Below, piece after piece: positions 43,160-52,901 of a stretch of 64,000 nt of DNA (position 1 is the stretch's first letter; every line of letters begins with the position of its first letter). The translations under genes were made by a program, and so were the position numbers. This DNA is from Cristatella mucedo (Eukaryota; Bryozoa; Phylactolaemata; Cristatellidae): positions 2,141,001 through 2,205,000 of the forward strand of contig WPIO01000006.1 in assembly GCA_009760855.2 (NCBI GenBank), given 5' to 3'. The notes beneath the pieces were generated by a model that saw only the letters and a program-made list of their open reading frames with translations, did no database searches and was not told the DNA's origin.

Positions 43160-44728
43160 TTGCAGCATTGCAAATGTACTGTAATCTATCCCCGTCTGTA
43201 ACTCCACAAAGCCATACAGACTATGTTGGTGTTACGCAGGAGATTTTTGTATAGCGCACTCACAGCCTAAGCGGCTTTCGGTACGAAGTTGGTAGCCAAC
43301 AGACCTCGTCTCACGCAACAAAGAGAAAGTGGGAAGCATTGCAGAGTCAGGAGAGCAGTTGAGGTAGTGAGTAGCATGGAATTAGCAGCTCAGGACCGCT
43401 GAAAAGGATGAGCCATAGTTGGAAGCAGGAGAGTAGTTGCCTTTGCATAAGAATTGTGGAAGCGAGTTCCGCAGTCTAGGACCTGCAGAGCTAAAGCTTC
43501 TGTTTGTTGCCAACGGTCTTTAAGCGGAGAAATGGAACAGCTAATTAATTGTCCACACAGGACCTGAGGGCGCGAACAGACAGAAGCTGGTTCAGCTAGT
43601 TCAGTAACCAGTTCAGCTAGGTACGAAGGAGCTAAGCCGTGGCGGGTCTTGTGGGTCAGCGTAAGAACTTTGCTCTGTATCCGTTGCTCAGCCGGCATCC
43701 ATCCTAGCTCTTTTAGAAAAGAAGACACGTGCTCAAACCTCTGCGACTTGAAGACTAGCCTTGCAGCCATATTCATAGTCAGCTGCAGTGGCCTAGCTGC
43801 TTTCTTTCTTAGCCCAGCTAAAAGGGAATTACAATAATCAAGCCGAGATAGAACTAAGGAGCTAGTTCAATTTTTTGAAAGCCACTGTGGAAGACAGCTC
43901 TTAATCTTAGATAGGGATCGGACGTGATAGCTAGCTGTAGAAGTAGTCTTCTGAATGCAACTTTTAAAATGTAGGCAGCTGTAGAAAACGACACCTAAAT
44001 TTCAAGCACGTGGTGATTGTCGCACAACAGCATCACCTATTACAAGAGCAAAGTCTTTTAATCCAGCCGCATGCTTAGGGTGTCCTATGAGCAGCAGTTC
44101 GGTTTTATCGCCATTCAGTTTCAAGAAGTTTTCCGACATCCAGGATCGAATGTCGGCAAGGCAAGCATTCAGTTTCTCAGTTGCTGCAGCAGACTCCGAC
44201 GGTTTGAATGACAAATACAGCTGAGTATCGGCAGCATAAAGGTGATATTCTATTCCATGGGCCTTAATCACTTTGCCCTGAGATTGAGTATAAATAGAGA
44301 ACAGCAAGGGACCGAGTCCGGACCCCTGAGGGACTCCACAGGTGACCTGTCTCGTGTGTGAGAAATGACCCCCATACCACACGGATTGAACGCGATCAGA
44401 CAAGAACTATTTAAACGACGCCAGTGCTTCGTCTGCCAGACCGATCGTTGTTCCCAATCGTTCAAGCAGAACATCGTGATCAATGGTATCTAAGGCAGCA
44501 GACAGATCTAGCAGAGCTAGGGCAGTGACATTCCGTCGTCGTTGCCACATCGAATGTTATTGTTAACGCGGAGGAGAGCAGTTTCAGTGGAGTGTTGCCT
44601 CTTGAACCGTGATTGAAATGTTTCTGACATATAATTCTCTTCAATATGTTCAACCAGCTGCTAAAGCAACAATTTTTTCAGGAATATTTGGCCAGAAAGG
44701 AGGAAGGGAAACTGGGCGATACCACCAC
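43160..44728 (-). mobile_element. LINE-B, longest copy (about 1.6 kb)
   Basis: On the minus strand it runs from the reverse transcriptase N-terminal region at the edge of the GC-rich block (44728) to the 3' end near 43165. The TGTAACTCCACAAAGCCATA stretch and AGCCTAAGCGGCTTTCGGTA are the family 3' UTR. It is 5'-truncated inside the RT. Confidence 0.88.
43390..44720 (-). pseudogene. LINE-B ORF remnant (reverse transcriptase)
   Basis: 44002-44403 encodes the catalytic RT segment (CGVPQGSGLGPLLFSIYTQ, GIEYHLYAADTQLYLSF, NFLKLNGDKTELLLIG). 43390-43776 encodes the C-terminal part (NMAARLVFKSQRFEHVSSFL, HGLAPSYLAELV). Stops and shifts lie between 43780 and 44000 and above 44403. The family motif YADD reads YAAD, so the first catalytic aspartate is replaced by alanine. 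Such a protein should not polymerise DNA. Confidence 0.87.
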
Positions 44729-45720
44729 GCCGAGTTACATCTTCGTGAGGCTCTAAGCCAGGCGGCGCTGCAGGCATCGCCGCAGCGCGCAGTTAGCAGA
44801 ACGACCAGCCTCCGAAGCAGCAGGACGCGTTTATCGCCTCCTGAACGAGCAGCTTCCTGTCACGGAAAATGCGAGCAGTCTTCGAAGAAGACGTCCTAGT
44901 GCGAGTGCGAGCAAACGCAAAGCTCCGACTGCACGCTCGGCCTCTCCCATCTCCCTGTGCCCACCCCACACCACTCGCTACGCGGAACTCGGACTTCTGG
45001 AATGGCGCCCCACCCACCCACCACCGGTCGTTCGTCGTCGTCGGACCTTTAGCGCAACCTCGGCGATCGGTCGGTATCGTTTCGGGCGGCCCCTGTGCGC
45101 CCAGCGCGCGCGCCCGCCCAGTCGTGCTATGCTGACGCGAAGATGATGGACTCGCTGTTGACGGATGTCGTCAGCCACCCGCCCGTTCGGAGCGCGCCGG
45201 CAGCGTCCCGTTCGCGTTTTCGGTGCCGCTCGTGCGGCGGCGCGCCTCCTGACTCACTCCCTGGTCAAGGAAAGCGAAGCGCGTTGCGCAAGAACAGACG
45301 GCGAATGGGCGGGCTCGCCCTCTTTCGTCAGAGTCGCAGACGACGCGGCCCCGCCGCCGAGCGGTCGATGGCGGCGCAGGTCGTGCGGCGTAACCGCGGT
45401 GGCCGATTCCCGAGGCCCTGCCGTACAGCGCCGCACAGCCTAAGAAACCACTCCGTCGCACTTGCGCGGCACGCCGTTGCGTAAAGTGACAAAATACCAG
45501 TAGTGTAAAACAAAAATAATTGAAAGCTCACCTGTGCTTCTCGCCGCAGATAGGGCGCACGGCAGATAGGGCGATGTTAAGGGCAGGCTACCCGGGCTGC
45601 GGGCGGCGGTTTCTTGCGGCTCCGTCGACGCCAAAGTTTTACTTTAGACTCGCGCTCCACCCGCCAACTAGAAGTGGCGGCGCCGAAGACTTGTCTTCGG
45701 GCCATTACTAGAGCGCTTTG
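44729..45720. promoter_or_regulatory. GC/CpG-rich block, left part
   Basis: A GC-rich stretch with many CG dinucleotides (for example GCCCAGCGCGCGCGCCCGCC at about 45099-45118). Overlapping open frames on all strands result from the scarcity of stops in GC-rich DNA. It may be a promoter CpG island or 5' exon of a host gene; there is no TATA box, start or splice site that I can defend. Confidence 0.4.
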
Positions 45721-45761
45721 TCGAAGTTATTTTTGTCTGGCCTCACCCGATTGCCGTCCGA

Positions 45762-45815
45762 CGATCGGAGAACTCAATCTCTCTCTAGGCACTTACATTT
45801 GCTGCAAAGGCAATG
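45762..45815 (-). mobile_element. LINE-A terminal scrap
   Basis: GGAGAACTCAATCTCTCTCT, TAGGCACTTACATTTGC and TGCAAAGGC match the LINE-A end without its (ATT)n tail. Confidence 0.7.
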
Positions 45816-45849
45816 ATTTCCTCCATAAGCACGTTGGACAAATACGTTT

Positions 45850-45906
45850 TGAGAGAGAGAGAGAGAGATAGAGAGAGAAAGAGAGAGAGAGATATATATA
45901 TATATA
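45850..45906 (+). repeat. (GA)n(TA)n microsatellite
   Basis: GA repeats followed by TATATATATATA. Confidence 0.95.
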
Positions 45907-46055
45907 ATTTGGATGGCGGCCTACGAGAAGTTAGTGTCTATTGAGACATTCACATAAGCCGCATGGTTTGAGCCCACTACCTCGGCCATTAAACAAGTTG
46001 ACCTCGACCTCGGTCAATAAAGGCGGGCACCTTAGCCACTCGTCCTAGACGGAGT
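45907..46055 (-). mobile_element. SINE-A copy
   Basis: On the minus strand the head has box A in GACGAGTGGCTAAGGTGCCC and, after a GACCGAGGTCGAGG stretch, box B in GGTAGTGGGCTCAAACC. The tail has ATGTGAATGTCTCAATAGAC and then TA repeats. The head-to-tail order matches the SINE-A at 51857-51992. Confidence 0.78.
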
Positions 46056-46114
46056 GTGAAGCAGCCAGCGCGGTTCAACTATTTCGTGCTGTGCTGAAAT
46101 GAGCAATCCGGAGA

Positions 46115-46220
46115 CCTACCACTAACCATTCGACCACGCTTCCTGTGCAGCAAATGTAAAGTGCCTAGAAAGGTGTTAAGTTCTTTGAGGGCACTGTACA
46201 AATTTATTATTATTATTATC
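46115..46220 (+). mobile_element. LINE-A terminal 3' fragment
   Basis: CTACCACTAACCATTCGACC, CAGCAAATGTAAAGTGCC, the hairpin region and ATTATTATTATTAT. About 105 bp, 5'-truncated. Confidence 0.85.
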
Positions 46221-46570
46221 TAGGGAGGGTGTGGACATTTTGTAAGTATTATCCTATATGTCTTGCTTTGGTTGTGTTGCTACTCGAAGCAGTAGCCCAA
46301 GCCGGCTCGAAAATGGCCACCAAAAAACGCATCCAACATCTCAACAACGCTGCCCCTCAGAAGAGCATGCAGTCACACTGAGCAGATTTCTGCCAACGTT
46401 GCTGTCGGCCTGTGAGTAAGCCCTTCGCTATTCAATTACTCTCCCGAATCCCGACGTCCGTTGAGAACTTTACGCATCTATCACGCGCGAGAACGAAATA
46501 AAGCATCGAACGTCAGATGCTGCTCCGTCTGCCGTCAAGATGCCGTCAAATCCCGTGGTTGCCGCCAAGA
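46221..46570. other. Unassigned spacer
   Basis: No feature recognised. Confidence 0.4.
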
Positions 46571-46755
46571 TTGGTGAGCCGTGATGGCACACTCGGTAAG
46601 GCGATTGCTTTCACGACCTCGGTTCCGAGGTCGTGGGTTCGATTCCTGCGGTGGGCGATTCTTTATCGCCACTGCAAGCGGTGGTGATAGCCATAAAGGC
46701 TCTTCTGTCGCTATACAAAAGAGGCTGTTTAATAAGCTAGGATTTATTATTTATG
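46571..46755 (+). mobile_element. SINE-B, best-preserved copy
   Basis: Box A TGGCACACTCGG is at 46585-46596 and box B GGTTCGATTCC at 46636-46646, a good Pol III B box. The body is GCGGTGGGCGATTCTTTATC, GCCACTGCAAGCGGTGG, GGCTCTTCTGTCGC, then ACAAAAGAGGCTG, with an ATTTATTATTTAT end. The ACGACCTCGG and CCGAGGTCGT segments between the boxes can pair as an anticodon-arm-like stem. Confidence 0.92.
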
Positions 46756-48700
46756 GCTCCGCCAGCGGACGATCCGAGACGTCTCAGCTCCGCCGCCGGC
46801 GGCAGGCGGGGACTGGACGCTCGCGAGCGTCTCCGCGACGATGCGCTAGTGCGCGGCGGCGCCGGGCGTCTCGCTGGAGGTCGACGTCTTTGAGGCCTCG
46901 CAACTGACGGCGACTGCTGTTTAGAGAAACTCTGGCGTCCGGTTCAATTGAGTATCGTCTTTCTGGCGCGCTCTGCAGCCGCCCGCCTGACGCCGCGCGG
47001 AAAACAGTTCGAGAGCGATGCAGCCGCAGCGGGCCGCTAATTGGCCGAGAGGTGGTAGTCGGACGCAGAGCGGGCGGGCGAACGGTGTAAGCCGCTCCTC
47101 TCCTCGCGGACAGACACGCAGGCTGCGCAATGCACTCGGTGGCCTCCCGAGCCAGTCTCCGCCGCAGCCTCGAGGCGGCGGCCTCTCGAGAGTGCGCGCG
47201 CGCTCGCGGCGCCGCCGCCCGGACGAGAGTGCGGATCGGATGCTGCGGTCGCTGCCGATCTTTTTTTGCAGGACAACTCCTTCCGAATGACGCTGGCGCG
47301 GACCCGGTGGCGGGATGGAGGGGGAGCGTGGGGCACATTCCTTTGCCCACCGCGAACGACGGGTTGCGGCTGCGACGCTGAAGCGGAAGCCTCGTGCTCC
47401 GGGCAGCTCGCCATCCGCCGCCGCCGCCGCCGAAACGAAAGCCGCGCTTTTCTGCGGATACGCGGTCCGGATGCGCAGCGGCGACGTTGGCCACTGGGTC
47501 CTTCCGGATGAAAGTCCACAAGCGCGCCGCTCGGGATTGAAGGAGGGGCGAATCCGTAGAAAGAGCCTAAAGAAGAGCGCCGGAAGACGTGAAAAACGGC
47601 ATGCCGGTCGTCGCGTCCGTCGGAAGTGAGCAGCCGGTCAAAGTGACAGCCGAGAAAAATTATGGCGTCGCCGAGCGTGCGCCAGCGCTTGCGGTCGGCT
47701 TAGTCGGATGAGGTCTTGTCGCGTAACTCCGCCGCATTCCTGGAAGCCGGCGCAATTTCGCGAGGCGGCGAGGTTTTTGCAGGCAGTTTTGATTCAGCCG
47801 CGTCTTCAACAACAACGGGATACAGCCAATCAGACGACGACGGATGCGGAAAAGGAAGTAGCCACTGTTGCGCAAATCTTTGCGTCAGCCGCCAGAGTTT
47901 GGTCTGATCTGAGCGAGCGCCCTCTGTCGACCGCAGCTGTAGTCGTTTGGTCATCGGGGAGCTTTCGGCAATCTGCGCCTGCAGATTGCCCAACTGACTT
48001 TCGCAAGTCTCCCTTGAATAGCCGCTCGCTGCCGATCGCTGGCGTTTCGCTTTCAGCCGCTCCTCGCTGCTGTCCGTCGGCAACTGACGTCGCCGGCGGC
48101 CGCCTTTCCAGCACGATAGCGTTTCGCGCCGCCTTCTCAGAGTCGTCGTGCGACTCGAGCGCCGTCGTGCAGGCTCAGGTCGGGCGTGCGTGCCTCGGCG
48201 TGCCCGGATGCGCCCCGCAGAGACACATCTAGAGTTCGCTCGGCATTCGGTCGCCGCGGCTTCTTTTGCGAATCGCGGACAGAGACGCACGTTGCAGCCG
48301 GGCGCCAACCGCCGCCGTCGGTGGCGAGCGCGCGAACGCGGCGGCGGCGGCATCGATTAGCGGCCGGCGAGCGAGCGACTGAGGCGGAGGATGCTAAATG
48401 CGCCGCTCCGCTATCGGGCGCTCGGCTCTGTCTGAAGAGACTCGAGCTGCTTTACTTTCCTTCCTTTCAACTAGCAGCCGACTTGGTCTTACTGTGCGCG
48501 TCCTCAGCGTGGCGCCATCGCCATTCGCGACTGTGGAAGCAGACTGTTGCGTTTCGGGTCGTTTGCCTAGCGGCACGAGTGCGGGTTGCTTGGGTACGAA
48601 GTTTCAGGCTTTTCAACGACGCGCACGATTTGACTTTCTGGGCAACTTCTGGATGAATGCAAAAAACGCGCGTAAGCCCGTCGAGAATGGTTCAAATATC
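46756..48700. promoter_or_regulatory. GC/CpG-rich block, right part
   Basis: Strongly GC-rich with frequent CG, including GCCGCCGCCGCCGCCG at 47418-47433. Long open frames on both strands (up to about 245 codons at 46784-47521 minus, 217 at 47700-48353 minus) are Arg/Ala-rich and overlap one another, so they are most likely chance frames. This is the best candidate in the window for a host gene's CpG-island promoter or first exon. Confidence 0.42.
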
Positions 48701-49067
48701 TAGGCTAGGGAGGACGAACGCGGTTCGTTGAGCGGGATCTGCGACGTGAACAGGATGGTACTTCGAGTACACACCGACTGGCACACGTGAGTCGATCTGT
48801 TAAAGCTCGCACAAATACACTTCGCATTTTTCGTCCCATATCTTACCAGTTTGCATTTTCCTTAAGCGCTTTCCCTGAAGAGGTAGTCCTTCAGGGAGCG
48901 TGGTCCAGCCGTAGGTCTTCGCTCGAGGCGAATGTTGATCGCAGCACCTCTCTGCCTTGAAATGGTGTGTTTACGCTAACGCCCCGGTGGCACGGTTCAC
49001 AGTTCACAGCCGTTCACAGTTCACGGTTCACAGTTCACGCACGGTTCACAGTTCGCGCAGTGATATA
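48701..49067. other. Spacer with GTTCACAG repeat
   Basis: Unassigned apart from the small minisatellite at 48991-49061. Confidence 0.5.
48991..49061 (+). repeat. GTTCACAG/GTTCACG tandem repeat
   Basis: CACGGTTCACAGTTCACAGC is followed by further GTTCACAG and GTTCACG units, 7-9 bp each, with a higher-order pattern. Confidence 0.9.
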
Positions 49068-51525
49068 ATAAAATAAAATAATAATAATGCACTTGATGTA
49101 GCGCCCTCAGAGAACTCAATCTCTTCTAGGCGCTTTACATTTGCTTCAGAGGAAAACACGATCGAATGGTGAGCGGTATTATGTTTGAAAAACGACACGA
49201 ATAACATGGTTAGGGGTGAAATGCACAGGGTCAGCATGCAAGTGTGGTTACTGGCAGTATGCTACAGTGTCAGCACGCATAAGCACATTAAGGACGAATC
49301 ACAGGGACTCACTAAATGCTGCCATAAATGGATGCGTTTTTAAGTTCTTTTTAAATGCTGTAAAGTCGGGGAATGTCGTAATGAAAGTCGGGGATGATTT
49401 CCAAGCGTTGGGAGCACTCACACTAAATGCACGGTCTCCAAAGGATTTGAGGTTTGTACGAGGCATTGATAAACAGTTAGATTCCGTAAAGCAGGTTTTA
49501 CAATTCTTAGCCTGGTAGAAGAGCAGATCTGATAGGTAGGCTGGAGCAGAATAATGAAGGGACCTAAAAGTTAGCGATAAAACTTTGAAGTCGATACGTT
49601 GCTTGACTGGTAGCCAGTGCAGGTCGGCGAGAAGTGCTGTGATGTCGCAACTGCGATGCTCGCGACAGACAAGCTTGGCTGCAGAGTTTTGCACCAGCTG
49701 TAAGCGCCCGATTGCAATGCCAGTAGACCAGCATGCAGTGAGTTACAAAAGTCAATACGGGATGTCACAAATGCATGGACCAACTTAGATGCAGTGTCTT
49801 TATCCAAATAAGCCCGAATTTTAGCAATATTATGTACCTAAAAGTAGGCAGACTTGACAGTGGAGCTGATGTGGTCGTCCAACGAAAGGTCACTTTGAAA
49901 TATGACAGCTAGATTTCGTGCAGATTCAACAGGAGATATGCTGGCAGAGCCGAACTTGAGCTTCAGCCTTTCCAATTTCTGAATCGCACTTTGTTTGCCC
50001 ATAGCTTTTAAGTTGCTTTTATCATCATTCAATTTAAGAAAATTTGCTACCATCCATGTGCGGATGTCATCAATACATGCAGCAAGGGAGTTGCGAGAAT
50101 TCGACGTGCTCGAAGGCTGGGAGGGATCAAAGCAAAGGTACAACTGAGAGTCATCTGCATAGAAGTTAAAGCCTAGATTGTGCATGGCAATCACATCGGC
50201 AAGAGTGAGAGAGTACAAACCTTGAAAAGAACCGGACCACCACGGCGCCCTGTGCTACCCCACATTTCCCTCAGAGGTGCTTCAAATGATTTTGTCCATT
50301 CACACCAATATTCTGGAGTCTCCCGCTGAGATAGGACCTGAACCATTGCAGAGCAGTGCCAGTGATACCCAGGCGAGATGAAGGGCGCTCAAGAAGAACT
50401 TGGTGATCGATAGCATCAAAAGCTGCCGAAAGATCGAGCCAAAAAGCAGAGATACTCTACCCAGGTCTGCATTCCTATGTAGGTCGTCGTTGTACACCCA
50501 AAGCAATGCTGACTCTGTGGAGTGATTAGCTATAAAGCCAGACTGGAACTTACTAGTAAGGTTTGAGGTTGCTAGGATTGATTGTTAAGACCAAGAGTAG
50601 TCCTCGTATGCCTTTCGATGGACGGTCAGTCCTGATCTTTTGTATGCTTTTTCAAGCTTGTGCTTAGTAGACTTAGCTAGTTTAATGTCTGTGGTAAGCT
50701 ATAGGCCGTCTGGGCGATGGTGCACAGTGCGCTTAGTCAGAGGTGCAAACTCGCCGAGCGTGTCAGCTAGTGTCGTGTTGTAGCTATCTACCGATGATAA
50801 CAGATCGGAGGGAGGACTGAGCAGCAGAGGCAAGGCAGATATCCTCTTACGGACAGCATCGATGTCAAGGGCCTTGAGGTTTCGCGATTCACAGGTGATT
50901 TTAGAGGAGAGGAGGCGGGAACACACTTTAGACTGAATGAGATCTGCATGTGGTCAGATAAGCAGGATTTGGTAGTAATTGGTGATGCCAAAGTGCAGTT
51001 GCATGAGACAATTTGGTCGAGGTGACCCTTGATGTGAGTAGGGCCATGCACATGAGCCACAAGAGACAATGAGTCAGTCAATGGACGAAATTTAGTGCTT
51101 AAGGCGTCAGATAAGTTATCAAAGTGAATGTTGAAATGACCCAAAACGAGGAAGGATCGATTTCTTGTACACAGAATTGAATTGAGATAGGAGAAATCTG
51201 AGATAAAAGAGGATTTGGTACCTGGTGGGCGATAGACTACTGCCACCATCGGTAGCTTGTTTTCGGGTGAAATAAAGACAATCGATTCAAATGACTGCTT
51301 CGAGGGTACTGCAATTGGCTTGAAGTTGAATTTCGAGCGAACGATAACAGAAACTCCACCTTCAGTTTTGATTGATCCATGGGTGTGAAAGAATGAGAAA
51401 CCAATCGGGGTTGTGTCTTTAATTGTCGGGCAGTGTACCGATTTTAGCCAAGTTTCAGTTAAGGCGAGCAGGTCGAGACCATTTTCAGAAATAAGGTCGC
51501 TTATTACCAGAGTTTTATTGCACAC
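49068..51525 (-). mobile_element. LINE-A, 2.46 kb with internal deletion
   Basis: From the tail complement AAAATAATAATAATGC at 49071 through the 3' UTR, RT and endonuclease to a 5' edge near 51525. At about 50566 the sequence jumps from GTAAGGTTTGAGGTT directly to GCTAGGATTGATTG. Compared with the longest copy this removes about 580 bp (equivalent to 15934-16512) between the RT start and the linker. Confidence 0.92.
49299..51525 (-). pseudogene. LINE-A ORF2 remnant (EN and RT)
   Basis: 50788-51525 encodes most of the endonuclease: MCNKTLVISDLISENGLDLL, LALTETWL, then VLGHFNIHFDN, where the usual GDFN aspartate is changed to histidine. 49838-50218 holds the catalytic YADD in NFYADDSQLYLCF. 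49299-49694 holds the C-terminal RT block (LHWLPVKQRIDFKVLSLTF). Frames are broken between these parts and a block is deleted near 50566. Confidence 0.9.
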
Positions 51526-51856
51526 TGGGTAGCTTTGGCATTCTTGATTGGCGCTAACAGCTTAGTTACCGCCAAATGTTGCGTCAGCTTTTGAAAAAAA
51601 CCAATCGTTCCGTGTTGTCAGCATTACGATTTCGCGTTTTAATTGAAATATCTCTAGCTATACTAAAAAAAACTCACTTGGCACGCTTGTGGGTGGTGCA
51701 GAAAGGTAGCTGGTTGCAGTGTGACACAAGCTATTTTTCTGTTTCTTTCCCACCAATCAAACAGGTCAGTGTCTCTTGGAATATACGGCTCTGCTAAGTA
51801 GGTGATCAATTGCACAGCTCTTATTTGGTAAGATCGCTAATATTTGGCCGAATACC
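51526..51856. other. Unassigned spacer
   Basis: No feature recognised; the short open frame at 51576-51797 has no motif. Confidence 0.4.
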
Positions 51857-51992
51857 GAGCTGGTTTGGCCCAGTGGTTAAGGTGCTCGCCCTGATCAAGG
51901 TCTGGCCGAGGTCGTGGGCTCGAGCCCCGTGGCATATGTGAAGCGCCTGAATAGAGATTAAGTTCTCCTGGGGTGCGATGCAAATAATTTTT
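51857..51992 (+). mobile_element. SINE-A, best-preserved copy
   Basis: Head: box A TGGCCCAGTGG in TTTGGCCCAGTGGTTAAGGT and box B GGGCTCGAGCC in GTCGTGGGCTCGAGCCCC. Tail: TGAAGCGCCTGAATAGAGAT, TAAGTTCTCCTGGGGTGC, then AT-rich ATTTTTATTGATTG. The tail resembles the LINE-A end AAAGCGCCTAGAAAGAGATT, TAAGTTCTCTGAGGGCGC in order and spacing. Presumably transcribed by Pol III and mobilised by a LINE-A-type reverse transcriptase. Confidence 0.9.
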
Positions 51993-52901
51993 ATTGATTG
52001 GCTTATTGATTATTTATTTATTTATAGATATTTTATTAGCAACATGGTTATCGACTATACGGCCCAATATGCGAATACGAAGGCATTTTCGGTACAGATC
52101 TACTGCCTGCAAATTTTAAAATGTTGTCCTATCATGGAATGCCATGCCTTCAGTCTGGATTGAGTGTTCGAGGACTTGAACGAGCGTGTGGGCAGAATCC
52201 AAGAATGTCTCCAGAGGATTTGACGCTGGTTCGAGGCGCAACTGCACGACCTGATCCAGAAGAGTGATTGGCCTGATGTGAACGTATATTAGAGAGCATT
52301 AGGCGGGGGCAGGAGACACGAAGGCTCGAAAAGTTATTGACAAAACCTCGAAAACGATGGCTGCTTCGATTGAGGCCAACGTCGGTTGCTGAGAAGAAGT
52401 GGTTCATTTGGCAGTTGTGACGTTCATGACAAACAAGCTGGCATGCATAATTTTGTATGTCTGCAAGCATCTTACTGCACCGATATGAAGGCTCTGCGAG
52501 CAGTGAGCTACATATGTATAAGTAGGTGTGTAATGAATGCATTGACCAGCTTGGCAGTGGCATCCTTGTCTAAGCAGGCCCAATGTTTTCCAATGATATA
52601 ATACTGAAAGCAGGCATATTTGACAGTGGAGCTGATGTGGTCATCTAGTGTGATTGGTCACTTTGAAGCCGGACGTCCACATTGCATGCAGATGTGAGAG
52701 GATTTATGCTGGCTGAGTCCACTTTGCGGTTTAGTAGCCTTTTCAATTTCCGAGTAACTCTATGTTTGTGCATAGCTAGCAAGTTGCTTCACCGTCATGA
52801 AATGTGAGAAATGTGCTACCCTCACAGAAAGAATGTCAGCAATACGTGCTTCGAGAGTTACGTGTGTTCTGCATAAAATGAAAGCCTACATTTGGCTTGG
52901 T

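Noticed and set aside
46571-46755. A functional tRNA gene, because A and B boxes are well formed
   Set aside because: There is no complete cloverleaf with acceptor stem, and the unit recurs with a fixed non-tRNA body, so it is a SINE.
46784-48360. Long Arg/Ala-rich open frames on both strands in the GC-rich block, up to 245 codons
   Set aside because: They overlap each other in several frames, have no domain or conserved motif, and GC-rich DNA lacks stop codons by chance.
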